64,000 nucleotides of DNA, from assembly GCA_900169235.1 (NCBI GenBank), contig FWCC01000283.1, positions 1 through 64,000 of the forward strand. Direction: 5' to 3'. Source of the DNA: Zarea fungicola (Eukaryota; Ascomycota; Sordariomycetes; Hypocreales; Cordycipitaceae). The translations under genes were made by a program, and so were the position numbers. Of the stretch, positions 1 to 10,844 are shown piece by piece (position 1 is the stretch's first letter; each line of letters starts with the position of its first letter). Under the pieces are notes generated by a model. It did not search any database and had not been told where the DNA came from. It worked only from the letters and a program-made list of their open reading frames with translations.

Positions 1-3000
1 TTTAGTAAATTATTATAGTTTTTGGGAATTAGTTAGCTAAAATATAAAATAGTACACTATAGGTGAATTATAGTAATAAAATTTATTATATTTATTCTAA
101 CTTTATATTATATATAGTTCGTATTTTATAAGGCTGTTAAAATTGAACTTTTTGGTGTAAAAGGGGTGCTCCGATGGGGGGGTGCCCCGCCGAGGGTGGC
201 CGACGTTACCAAGTTACTAGCATGTTTGTGTTACACCTTTTCAGTTCTTATGGAATAGCCTTAGGTATGTTAACAGTAAGAGTTCAAAGAAGATTATTAC
301 ATCTAAACCTAACTTTTAACTTTAACTATAGCATGTGGTTGTAAATCTAGTTATATAGCTAGCCATGTAAAATTATTTTACCTTAGTCTCTTGATCAATC
401 TAAGCAATACGTCACTATTGAGAGTTCTACTCTGAACGATGCTTACCAAGTGTACTGTTCCAATGACTTGACTTACTTTTAGAGCATACCCAATTGTGAC
501 TTACGCCGATGAGCCATCGTTTTAGTCGCATTCACATGGAACGCATCCGCCAAGGTGAATGAACCCTCGCTGCCCTTGACTAGCTCGGCGTCCACGGGCT
601 CTACAGCGTCGTGTCTTACCCACCTGGGAATCCATGGAATACCAACACTCTACTCGGAAAGAGCCAAGCCGCCGAGAAGAGATTTATTATTAACTGTCGT
701 TTAGACAGACCTAACATTGACTGAACAAAGACAGCCTTTGCTGTCTCCCTCGCCCAGCCTGTGCGCGACCACTCTGGATTTCTCGGACTCGGAATGTATT
801 CTTTCGTCTCAACAACGTCCAAACGACTAGTGCAATGCCAGAACTACTGGCTGTTCCAACCACCAGTACGATTCGCTGCGGCTAAACGTGCGGAGCCTGT
901 GGTATTACCAACAACGATCACGATACTAAGAATTGTCAGGCAGCGCCCAGATGCACCTATCACGGCCCTACACCATTAATGATGAATTTTGATATGCCCG
1001 GACGAAGAAGGTTGCATGAACGGCCGCTGCTGATGAAAAACAAAGATAAAAAAGCAACTGTCTTGTGTTGACGTGGCTGAAGCATAACAAACCTCATAAG
1101 ATGGTGAGCCAATGATACATCCCCTTCTATGCCGCTTTGACTGGGTGTCTGCCGCTAAGCCTTAGCTAAAAGGCCGACCAAGGACTAAAGAGCACAAATC
1201 ATTAGTGTCGCGAGCTAGGAAGCAATCACTAATTAACTACTTGAGTTGCTTCTACAATTGGTACTTATATCTTTTCTCTGCACTCTGGACACATATGCTA
1301 CCATTACACAAATTCTTCTTCTTTGCCTTCAACAATAGTGGATCTGTCCCTACATATCACACCGCTTTACGGTGGCTTATATATCGTCTGTACCTCATAT
1401 AGAGGCGGGAAGTGACAGAATGCGAAAATGGCACAAGGGTGATAACTGTTTTGTAAAATTTGCCAGAGGCAGCTTGCAACTAGGCCGAGTCCAGAAGTAT
1501 ACGAAAAAGAACAAAAGTTTTGGCTGGGCTGTTGTCGACGTATACTTTGGCAACAGTAGGTAATAGTCACTCCCTCATGTTTCTTCTCTACTCTACTAAC
1601 ATGCACAAGCAAGAGCTACCAAAGTCATTCATCTCTCCAGACTATGTTGTACATCTTACCACGACGTTTCCGCACCCCTCTACTCTGAAAACATGTTCAA
1701 TTTTGCAGACACAGATGTCGAAAACTATCAACAAGCCATTGATGCGCTGAATGATCAGCGCGCAAAGGAACAAGGGCTTGCGCCGTATGCCAGAATGGAA
1801 TACGGCGCACTGATAGGCAAGGCTTATCATGGGGCTATTGTTCATAAATGATTTTAGACACAAAGTCGAAGAGAGAATTGAACATGGCAAATACATTGAA
1901 ATAATATACCCATGGCTTGATAGATAGAATACGACTGTTGCAGATACAATTTTGCTAAAAGGACATGATATGGATGGTCTCAGTTAAACATCCTTGCGCT
2001 TGCATTGCAGCGGTTCGCTGGTAAAAGTTTGAGTGTGATCAAGTGAGGATCAGTCGGCCGGCCATCCTCGTCGAAGCAAGAATTTATACGACGAAATTAT
2101 CAGCAAAGGTCACTGAGCTATCATCCACATATTCCTCTTCTGTCACCAAGCTTTCAATAGTCATTAGTCGACTAGCTAGATGTCAGTATACATAACCTCT
2201 CACCTGACTAGTGTGGGCGGCGGCCGGTGAGTTGGACGATCCTGCATGGGCAGCCTCTTTCGCAAAATGGCCAAGTCGTCTGGGCAGGGCATAAATGCCC
2301 AGCTGACATAGTTAAGAGATGTAATGCTAGGGTGGGTTGAGTGGTCATGGTGACACAGGCAACTCCTCAACACGTTGTTCATAATGATCCACAACCCTAA
2401 TATTACAGATTAATACTATAGCGAAATGAAGTGTACATGGAAATTTATCTAAATTATGTTTTATTAAGTACTGTAATGTATTCTGAGATCAATGTAGCGT
2501 GTTAGATTAAAGTATCTTCGCTAGTGGCTGGGTCGACGGAGATGGTATTTTAATGATTGTTGGAGATTCTTCTCGTCTCAATAAACCCACTGTCGAGTTC
2601 ACGCTGCTGGTCCTGCGCCATCAACTTTGCCAAGAAAACCTGGAAAATTTTACAACTGTGCGCTGTGCTGTATGGTATGTGTCTTTAGTGTGCATGAGAT
2701 CTGTCATTATTCTGAGCCTCTGAGGCACTGGATTTTCTTTGGTGCTGTTATAGAAATAGTGAAGGAAGCGAAACTGATTGCCTGCCAAATTGGTTGCCTA
2801 CTAAACTCGTCACAGCCTGTAGCAGACGCTTCTGGATTTTTGCTTTGCTTCTCCCGCAGCTTCCATTATGGGTCTACAAATCGAAGCCAGGCATCGCCGA
2901 TTGCAAATGTAACATTTCAAAATTGGTGACCAGTCCGAAGCGCATCTAGTTTAGTGAGACGCGGCTGAAGGAGGAAATACGAACTTCCACCGCTTTTCTT

Positions 3001-3208
3001 TGGCACAGCTTCAGAGGGTGACCCTCGTAAAATTATGGTGGCTTTTTCTCAGCCCCTAATAACTGACGGCTGTCCATACTCAGTGCTTCTGACCTTTTCT
3101 TCTGAAAACATTGCATTCATTATCCACATCTACAGAGGCTCTCCGTTCTTGGTCAATTATCTCGATCGATTTCTTGGCGCCAAGAAACCCCAATATTTAC
3201 TGTTGGCA
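1..3208. other. Gene-free left flank, A/T-rich at its edge
   Basis: No convincing gene is seen. The first 150 bases are very A/T-rich, followed by a short G/C-rich patch with a run of seven G near 176-182. Open frames here are short, start at weak codons and show no family motif or signal peptide. The A/T-rich edge could be old repeat DNA degraded by repeat-induced point mutation, but no terminal repeats or transposase were found to prove it. Confidence 0.5.
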
Positions 3209-3597
3209 ATGAAGATTTACAGCCTCGCCGCCGTTGCGACAATGGTCGTTGCCACTGCGGCGCAGTCATCTTGCAGTCCTCCGCCGCCAACCAATCCCTG
3301 CCCGAACCCTGAGTTGCCCGAGTACAGATGTTGCGATGCAGATTACTGCTATCCAGGATGTATGTAATGCAATTTCCATTGCATGGTTCCTCTTCTCCTT
3401 GCCACTCTCATCGCATAATGTCCGAAAATGATCGCAATTGCTCTGTATACAAGACCGAGCACATGAACTCTGAGGATGTTTGCTAATTTGTTGATACTTT
3501 ATTAATAGACGACGTTTGTCCCGAGGGATGGGTACACGCCTGCTGCCCATCGTTGCGGCTGCCGCTGAGGAGCTCGTGTACCGTGGTTGGGAACTAG
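3209..3597 (+). CDS. Small cysteine-rich secreted protein (two exons)
   Basis: Two exons are inferred: 3209-3359 and 3509-3597, joined across a 149-bp intron with a GTATGT donor at 3360, a GCTAAT branch-like site near 3482 and a TAG acceptor at 3508. Read unspliced, the frame stops two codons past the donor; spliced, it continues through a second Cys-rich stretch. The product is 79 residues with an N-terminal signal peptide (MKIYSLAAVATMVVATAAQ), a Pro-rich segment, and nine cysteines in the mature part, including two CC pairs. No family was recognised. It fits the general class of fungal small secreted proteins or effectors, and the function is unknown. It lies just beyond the 3' end of the minus-strand regulator. 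Confidence 0.65.
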
Positions 3598-3759
3598 ACA
3601 CCATGTCGAGATTGAATAATGTACAGTCTAACCGATTTATTAAAAAAGGAAATAAAGAAGAAAGCAATAAAGCAGTACCAGCTCCTTTATATTACAACGG
3701 ATTTTCGTAGCCTCGTGTAACGTGGCCGATGCTGCTCCCCGCTCCCTCACGCCGCATAA

Positions 3760-5121
3760 TCAAGAGTTTATAATCCTGCTGCGAGCTTCGCTCTTGGCCC
3801 TCCACAGGTCCAACTTGGGTGACCCCCACATGATGCCGACGACAGACTGGCAAAACGAATCCACCTCGTTCACTGGCACAGACGACATGATCTGTTCCGT
3901 CGCAGTGCAATTCACAAACAGCGGATCATGCTTCTGCACAATCTGCCTCCACGACCACGCGGACTGCGCGGCCCAGAGACCCTTGCGCGCCGTAAACGTC
4001 ACACCCCCAGAGCAGGAGCCCTGACCGTCCCGCATCGTGGTGTACACGGCGTGCGTGTAGTTGACCATGAGCCAGATGCGCCGCACGCTCTCCGCAAGCA
4101 GCCAGTCGCGCCACTGCTGACCCCACGGATCAGAGGCGCCGCCGCCCACCCCTACTCCTCCTCCTCCTCCTACTCCTCCTCCCAGGCGCAGACCCTGTGA
4201 AAATAAGCCGACAAAGCCCAGCGACGTCTCGAGGTAGGCATCCGTATGGGCCGAGTCCCACATCATGCTGTTCATGCGCATCATGGTTGGGGCGGCGGCC
4301 TCGGCCCGCGCGCGCTGTCGGATGTCGCTGCCAAAGAGGCGGAGAAACTGGTATATGAAGAGCGCCTGCACGCGCGCGAGATGCTCCGCGGTCTGCAAGC
4401 CCGGTGGCGGGCCGCTGGCGCCGGCGCCTTGTATAGAAGAATCCGAACTCGCCATTATGGCTTCGTGCAGCAGTTTGTTGGCGCTCCTTTCAATGATGCG
4501 CATAACCACGTCCTCATTCGCCTCCGTCTTGGCCTCGTACATGGTAATGGCGGCAAAGGCCTCCTCCAGACACTGCGGCAGCCCTGTCTCGGCGTAGAGC
4601 TGCCTGTGCAGCAGCGGACAGTGCGCGTCCCTCGCCCACTGCGACAGCCAGCTTCTGACGGTTGCTATAAACTCCTTCAAGTCTGACATGCGGGCGGTGC
4701 AGTCCTCGTCTGTGCATACAACCTCGGGGTGGACAACGGTCCACGAGTCTGCTTGGAGAAACCAGGAGCTCGTCGCTGGGTTGGTGACCCTGGCGGCGGC
4801 ACTGGCGGCGTCCAATGAAGTAAATTCTTCGTAGGTTTCGTCTTCCGGTGTGCTTTGCGCATCCTCCAGATGCCCCAGATCAATCATTTCATCTACCCTC
4901 GGGGCAGGCGGGCTGGGCAGTGCGATGCCGCCGCCGCTGCCGCCGGCCGTGGGTTTGGTGCGGCATGCGTATGGTCGACCAGCCGGGTACTGGCAGCTGA
5001 TTTCCATTTCCAGACACCTCTTACAAGCCGGAACTCCCTTGTCGCATCGGCGCTTGGCGTACGCACAAGGCGTGCAAGCCTTTCGCGACCTGATGGTCCG
5101 GGTACTGGGCTGATGATCCAT
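3760..5121 (-). CDS. Zn2Cys6 fungal transcription factor
   Basis: A single-exon gene of 453 residues. The open frame continues upstream to a TTG codon, but the first ATG is at 5121 and sits right before the DNA-binding domain, so that start is used. The zinc cluster is complete: C16-x2-C19-x6-C26-x6-C33-x2-C36-x6-C43, with a basic loop (AYAKRRCDKG). The remainder is helical and Ala-rich, with a glycine-rich low-complexity insert near residue 330. The general architecture matches pathway-specific fungal activators. It is divergent from the SDR at 5685 across a shared 563-bp intergenic region, which suggests that it may control that gene; this is inference. No break is visible. Confidence 0.9.
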   Translation of the reverse strand: MDHQPSTRTIRSRKACTPCAYAKRRCDKGVPACKRCLEMEISCQYPAGRPYACRTKPTAGGSGGGIALPSPPAPRVDEMIDLGHLEDAQSTPEDETYEEFTSLDAASAAARVTNPATSSWFLQADSWTVVHPEVVCTDEDCTARMSDLKEFIATVRSWLSQWARDAHCPLLHRQLYAETGLPQCLEEAFAAITMYEAKTEANEDVVMRIIERSANKLLHEAIMASSDSSIQGAGASGPPPGLQTAEHLARVQALFIYQFLRLFGSDIRQRARAEAAAPTMMRMNSMMWDSAHTDAYLETSLGFVGLFSQGLRLGGGVGGGGGVGVGGGASDPWGQQWRDWLLAESVRRIWLMVNYTHAVYTTMRDGQGSCSGGVTFTARKGLWAAQSAWSWRQIVQKHDPLFVNCTATEQIMSSVPVNEVDSFCQSVVGIMWGSPKLDLWRAKSEARSRIINS

Positions 5122-5684
5122 GGTGACAGAACTGGCGGAACTCGACGGGCGGAACAATCGCGGGTGGCTGCGGCAGTCGTTATATCACTCAGAGTCACTG
5201 CAGTGACGAAGGGAAATTGCAAATTTTCCGTGGCAAATTCAAGACGGAATTTCTAAGCCGGTAAAGTTTAAATTAGCCGCGTATGTGTAGAGTGCGGAAG
5301 ATGGCGGAGAACGGGTGGAAGACAAGAATGACTGGATCAAGATATGCGGAAGATGGTGTCGAGTGTGGGGCGGACTTTGTTCGTGATGCCGATCCAAGCA
5401 ACTACTTGATTTGGTACCTGAATAGTATGATGGATTTGGTAACTTGGCAATTAATTTCACCGTGTGGTCATTGTTGCAATCCAGGGAGCTGTATTGATAA
5501 GCAGCCAGACTTTGTGGGTGTGTCGACTTTACACTGGACCAGTCTGTCATTTGTATAAAAGCCCTTGAACTGCACCAGGACATGTAAGGAATGGGAACAA
5601 ACCAAGAAAGTTCTTATTGCGACTCCAATTCCCTTGTCAGCCATTTTACACCATCCAACACCATCCAACTCATATCGAAGAACC
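5122..5684. promoter_or_regulatory. Bidirectional promoter between regulator and SDR
   Basis: The 563-bp region separates two divergent genes. A TATA-like element, TATAAAA at 5554-5560, stands about 125 bases before the SDR start. No equally clear box was seen for the regulator on the other strand. Confidence 0.55.
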
Positions 5685-6719
5685 ATGTCTGCTACCAGTA
5701 TTCTCAAATCGGTCAAGCACCACAAGGGGTCTTATGCCACCATCTCACCGTCTCGCCCCGAGCTCTCCCAGAAAGGCCGAGTAGTCGTTGTTACAGGAGC
5801 TGCGGAGGGTATAGGCTACGCCATTGCTCGGTCATTTGGCAAGGCTGGTGCTGCCAAAGTCATTGTGACCGGCCGTCGCAAGGGTGCCCTCGACGAGGCC
5901 GTCGCATCGCTTACCAAGTCGTCGCCACAGACGACTTTTCAAGGCCGTGTCCAAGACGCCTCGGATGTCACAGGTATTGTAAACTTTTGGAAGCAGCTGG
6001 ACGATGAAGGCGTTGTCGTGGACGTTCTCGTGCTCAATGTGGCCGCCGTCTCAGCCACTGCCACCATCCTGGAGCTCGGATACCAGCAGGTAGTGGACGA
6101 CCTGAAGACGAATGCCAGTGGAATCGCTGCCTCTGCGCATTTCTTCTACCACCAGAAGAAGAGAGATGCGGCTCGCAAATTGGTATGTCCTGCCGCCCTG
6201 CTGTTACGTCTCAACTTGTATCTGAAGAGCCCGCCCTGACACTGCTTCGTACAGTCATTGATTAACATCTCCACCATGGCTGTACACGACTTCGACGTTG
6301 CAGCAATCAAGCCAAACTATTCGGCATCCAAAACAGCAGGCACTGTTCTCGTTCAGCAGATTGCGCAGGGCTTATCCCCAGACGACATGCAGGTCAACAG
6401 CTTCCACCCCGGCGCCATCTTGACTGCCGCCGCAAGGAGGGCCGGTTACACAGAGGAGACAATGCCCTGGGATGACGGTAGGAGCCAAAAATTCTTAATG
6501 AATTATTAATCCTTTGGACTCACCGCGCTGACTTTTTTGTTTCTTGCAGAGGACCTCCCTGGCCACTATGCTGTGTGGGCAGCATCGGACGAGGCAAAGT
6601 TTTTGCACGGTCGCTTCACTTGGGCGGCATGGGATGTTGACGAGCTTGCATCTGGTCCGATTAGGGAGAAGATTAATGGAAATTCCCACTACCTCAAGAC
6701 GGGTATTCTCGGTGTTTAA
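5685..6719 (+). CDS. Short-chain dehydrogenase/reductase (SDR)
   Basis: Three exons, 5685-6182, 6255-6477 and 6550-6719, give 296 residues. Introns of 72 bp each have GTATGT/CAG and GTAGGA/CAG borders, and the frame closes at both joins. The Rossmann cofactor motif TGAAEGIG is at about residues 37-44, an NNAG-like strand (LNVAAV) follows, a catalytic Ser lies in INIST, and the Tyr-x3-Lys pair is Y188/K192 in NYSASK. All catalytic elements are present, so an active NAD(P)-dependent oxidoreductase is expected. The substrate cannot be told from sequence. There is no signal peptide, so the enzyme is probably cytosolic. The ATG chosen is the first good start after the TATA box, and a TF gene is divergent to it. 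Confidence 0.9.
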
Positions 6720-7391
6720 TACGTAGCTTGGGACCGTTTCCTCGGTCAGAATTATCTTTATAGCCATGCTTCGAGACTTTAATATGAAGAAAAGATTAGA
6801 TGTTCAATTTAATTATTTTGGAAACAAAAAACTCCTGGTCATTGAGCAGCTCTAGTCTGCCTTGGTGCCGCTTCAACAACAACCCTCTGTGGCTGTTCAT
6901 CACCGCCACTGCCGGAGCGGCACGAGATGCCGATCTACTGCCCATGTTCCCCGTCATATATCTAAAACGAGGCGGCCTAAAAGGATGGACAGACATTATT
7001 GCTAGTCCAGTATACAGTGTTTAGCTGTTTGGGAGGCGGAAAACCGGCACATCGGCTGCACAATACAGCACTAGACTCCGCCGACTGTGGGCTGAGCTGC
7101 GCTCGTGTCCTTCCTGATTGATAAAAAATGCGAGCAAGACACAAGTCATATTCGAGGATCGTCGCTTTATTGATCAGGACTGGGGTGAATTCCTATTGTA
7201 AGACTATGAAAGTAGAAAAATACCTGCGTAAGCTTGTGTAAATGCATGAGTCTGCCTTGCGGATAGAACGGAGTTCTTGTCCGTCTCTACGACATCAGCA
7301 CTTTTGCCCGCGTGTATATATGTGCCATACCGACTCTACACTTGGTGCAATCTATCTCATCTCATCTTCAACTTCCTACCTTGTTTTCAAA
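6720..7391. promoter_or_regulatory. Intergenic region with TATA box for the next gene
   Basis: No gene seen in 672 bases. A TATATA element at 7315-7320 precedes the small secreted protein start at 7392 by about 75 bases and is followed by a pyrimidine-rich leader. Confidence 0.45.
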
Positions 7392-7559
7392 ATGAAGTTT
7401 TCATTCATCCTCGTCGCTGGATTTGTCGGTATGGCCGCGGCACAGTGTGCCAGTGTCGGGGGTAAGTGCCGTGATACTGGATGCCGATTCAGCGGCGGCA
7501 GCTGCGTTTCTGGACCTGGTTTCTGCTATTGCGTGAGTTTATGCCGGCTGATATTTTAA
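7392..7559 (+). CDS. Small cysteine-rich secreted peptide
   Basis: The unspliced frame encodes 55 residues: a signal peptide (MKFSFILVAGFVGMAAA) and a short Cys/Gly-rich mature part with cysteines spaced C-x6-C-x4-C-x6-C-x6-C-x-C. That spacing resembles disulfide-stabilised defensin-like or effector peptides, but it does not match a family exactly. A GTGAGT donor lies at 7532, directly after the last CYC codon, so the 3' end is uncertain. Splicing to the AG at 7565 gives a six-codon tail but an intron of only 34 bp; splicing to the AG at 7581 gives a 50-bp intron and a basic tail ending near 7680. The signal peptide and Cys core are the same in every model. Confidence 0.6.
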   Translation: MKFSFILVAGFVGMAAAQCASVGGKCRDTGCRFSGGSCVSGPGFCYCVSLCRLIF

Positions 7560-7875
7560 TTACAGAAAGATTCTAACGCAGAGTAGGGCCATGGCAGTGG
7601 ATTTGGGTTTGCGGAGGAGGAGGAGAAATAATTTCGGTCAACTTTCGAGTACTCCTCTCCCCCATGAACGTACAGTTTGAAGCTTGTGGATACCCTCGAA
7701 CAAGAAGTTCCAAAACCTCCCTGCTATATAGGCTAAGCAAATAGAAGATTCCTCACAAGCCTAAATAGCCCTTGCAACAAAATCGTTCTGTGCGACCTAC
7801 ATGCGAGGCTCAATGGTCTTACAAAAATTCAAGTAATTGCCAACAGAAATAAATGACAATTCAAACTGTATTTGC

Positions 7876-9369
7876 TTAGCTCCCAAGGTCAGGCGTGTTT
7901 ATCGCAAAAATATTGCGGGGATCAAACTTCTGTTTGATCGTTCTCATCCTCTTTAAACCATCCCCGCCAAAGTACATTTTGCCGTCACCGGGCTCTCTTG
8001 GGTTAAAGTTGACATATTTACCAGGAAGTGGTAGTTGAGACTTGATTAAGTCATCTAAAATGTCTTTTGGCCAGCTCGCAATTGCCTCTTTAGTTGTGGT
8101 GTCATTGTAAGGACAGCTTGCGCAGATGCCAACAAGCAGGTGATTCGCGCGATTTCCAAAGGCCCCGTACGCGTCTGCCTTGGCCCCGACGCCATGACAG
8201 GTGTGGAGCACTATACATGAGATATTTGTCGGAAGAGTGTATTTGGATAAGACAGCGCCCAACTCTTTGGTGAAACCGCGCACTGTACAAGACGTATTGG
8301 AGAAGTACCGTCGATCCTTCAACGCAGGCGTCTCTATTGTGAAGAGAAATTCGTACGGTGTTGCTGTATCCCAATGTTAGTGTCTGTAGGACTTGAAAAG
8401 AGAACTGCGCCCAAAAACTCCAGCCTTACTTTGCTTGACGGTCTCATTCAGCACCACACCGCAGCTCTTGATCCTTTCCAGGTATTCCTTGGCCGCAGCA
8501 AGGTCACTGAGGTCAGCCTTCAAATGCCAACAGAAAAAATGGTTGACTATGCCACCACTCTGGGGAGGGTTTAATACAAACGCCTCGCCACTAAAGTTGT
8601 CTGGGAAGTTTTCCGCGTACAGTTTTTCAAAATTGCCAAACAAATCTGTAATACCCGACATTGGAAACACAACATTCCCCGCGAGAATGCTCGGTCTGGG
8701 ATATACTCGAACGGTGAGCTGGCTCACGACACCAAACATTCCCGCACCACCGCCCCGCAAGCTCCAGAACGCATCATCATCAAAGGATGGGCCAGCCACG
8801 ATGACCTGGCCGCTAGGAATCACCACCCTTCCTCCCAGAATTTGGTCCACGCCGAGTCCCCGGTGGCCCACCTCCAGGCCATAGCCGCCTCCGCAAGCCC
8901 AGCCGACATAGCCAATCTCGCCACCCCATCCCACAGGTGTGTCGAGGCTCTCCCGGTCCAGAGTCTGAAGGAGCTGCCCGTGTGTGACGCCGCCACCGAT
9001 GACAACCGACTGACGGTCCTCGGCAATGGAGATTGAGCATAGCAGACGCACGTCAATGACCACCGCACCCTCGACGTAGTTGCGATTTCCGAAATCATTG
9101 CCGCCGCTGCGGACACTGAGCGGCAGGGCGGCGTCTTCGCAGAGACGGATGGTCGCAGCAATCTCATCTTCCGACGTAACTCGCACGACGGCGAGGGGCA
9201 CGTCCTCGTTTCCAGAGGCGAGGACTCTTTTAATCTCCTCAAAGTGATCATTTGTCCTGGTATATATGCGAATCTTTGGAAAGCGACCCAGCAACGGCAG
9301 GAGCTGAGGCGCGTCGGCCTCAATCACTGACTTTTTTGCTGGAGGGGGATCGGGAATGGTGAACGGCAT
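7876..9369 (-). CDS. BBE-like FAD-linked oxidoreductase
   Basis: Two exons on the minus strand, 9369-8430 and 8363-7876, are joined over a 66-bp intron (GTAAGG donor, CTAAC branch, CAG acceptor) to give 475 residues. The N-terminal half is a PCMH-type FAD-binding domain with the pattern SVRSGG at about residues 85-90, a glycine-rich WACGGGYG loop and the usual DQILGGRVV strand. The C-terminal end has the berberine-bridge-type segment with YFGGDGLKRMRTIKQKFDP. Such enzymes oxidise alcohols, amines or C-H bonds with oxygen, often in secondary metabolism. The residue that normally carries 8-alpha-histidyl-FAD is Asn91 here. No signal peptide is visible, unlike many secreted family members. Confidence 0.88.
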
Positions 9370-10213
9370 GATGCTAGTTTCTTGGCGGTTTTCGTTCGAA
9401 TGGGAGGAAAATATCTGAATCTTTATCGTAAGCTGAGAAGAGGAAAGCAGGTTCACAATGAGTGCTCAACTCAAATACTTGTATAGAGCAGTAGTCCCAC
9501 TCATGGACGGAGGAACCCACGTCCCCGCGCCGTTGCTGATCCGGATTAAACCCATTCAAGGCAGCAGATGCGGGGTGGTATATTTCTTCCACGGCCTGAT
9601 TTTTGCTTAATGGATTTTAAAAAAAAAAGCCCCTCACGAGTAAGCCGGGTGCCGCTCTAGCCAATGAGATCTACTCTGGCGTGACACCTAACCAAAAGTA
9701 GTCTGTAAATAGCATATATGAAACCGGAGCCAGTAGTGTTGCTGACCGAACAGCCTTGTTTTGCTTAGGCTTATTCAGCGATCTGGCATGATCGGGCCAA
9801 GGATCCGCCGAAGAGTCTGGTAGAGTGTTATTTGCTGTCAAGAATGGCCTTGCAATCTTACCATGAGCAGGACACATCGTTTGCAGCCGGTTTGAATATA
9901 TAATTTTCAAGTGCCTGATTACATTTTAATTCACCAAGTTTCATACAGTCAGCGCTTTCAGAATGTGTCTGCGAATAACAAAACGCTGTTGTCTGGGAGC
10001 AATATGGAATGTCTGCGTGACGCAGTGACACTTAAATATTGGAATTTTTTGTAAATTATAAATCTTGCTAAATAAAAAAGTAGGGGTAACTCTCTAAGCC
10101 AGAGATCTCAGTCAGAGCTCTCTGGGGAAGTATACTAGTTCTAGTGTGCGGAGTGGGTGGAAAGGATCTTATCACATGAAGCTAGTGTCATCCTTGCAGA
10201 AAAGAACAACATT
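9370..10213. other. Non-coding gap upstream of the flavin oxidase
   Basis: It holds the oxidase promoter on its left side. An A-run (about 9619-9628) and A/T-rich stretches are present, but no motif-bearing frame was seen. Confidence 0.45.
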
Positions 10214-10844
10214 CTAAACTGTATGGTCCTGATGATTGTTGTGGGCCTCGCGCACCTTACGGGCAAGATTTACGCCTGCTATTGACTCATATTGCCCCGT
10301 ACTGGGAATTAGAGCTACGTAGAAGTGGAAGGCTTTGATATATTCTTGTTGAACATCGAAAGTATATATTTTTACAACGAGAGGGTCCGCAAATGAATAG
10401 AATGAATTCTGTACGGTATTCTGTGTCGCATGGGAGAGTCGAACATGGCTATTCCAAGGCGTCAGGCTAGCGACACTGGGGAAACGTCCGATATACATCG
10501 CCTAGTGTCTGTCTCGCATTATTATTAAGCGCCCAGTTAACCTCCGGAAAGTTTTTGTACCTGCAAACTACGTTTAGTTAAAGTGGCATGCAAAGAACCT
10601 GCAGGGTTATCCGGATTGAAAGACCCCACCTTGTTTCTCATACAGCAACCTGAATATCGACGACTTCAAGCATGGAGCGCAGAATGTCACGACCGAACAG
10701 GAACATGAAGAGACCAACAGCGAAACTGGACGTTAGCTGTAAATAGTCCGGCCCTCCAATTGCAACAACTGAGGATATGACTAACCGGCTCAGTTTTGAG
10801 TGGCGGATGACCATTTGCCTGATTCGGTTTTTGAGAAGCCATCC
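10214..10844 (-). pseudogene. Remnant of an unrecognised membrane-protein gene
   Basis: Three protein-like minus-strand stretches follow one another but cannot be joined into one frame. The first, 10844-10650, follows a CACTAAC branch site and a CAG acceptor and encodes about 65 residues with a hydrophobic core (SSFAVGLFMFLFG). The second, starting near 10556, reads YKNFPEVNWALNNNARQTLG and then meets a stop after FPQCR. The third, in another frame, runs to 10214 and contains NSFYSFADPLVVKIYTFDV. At least one splice or frame defect lies between the first and second stretches and another between the second and third. The composition looks like a once-functional protein rather than chance. The family was not recognised; an intact gene with unusual introns cannot be excluded. 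Confidence 0.45.

Noticed and set aside
8364..8429. A frameshift splitting the flavin oxidase
   Set aside because: The break is an ordinary 66-bp intron with GTAAGG, CTAAC and CAG signals.
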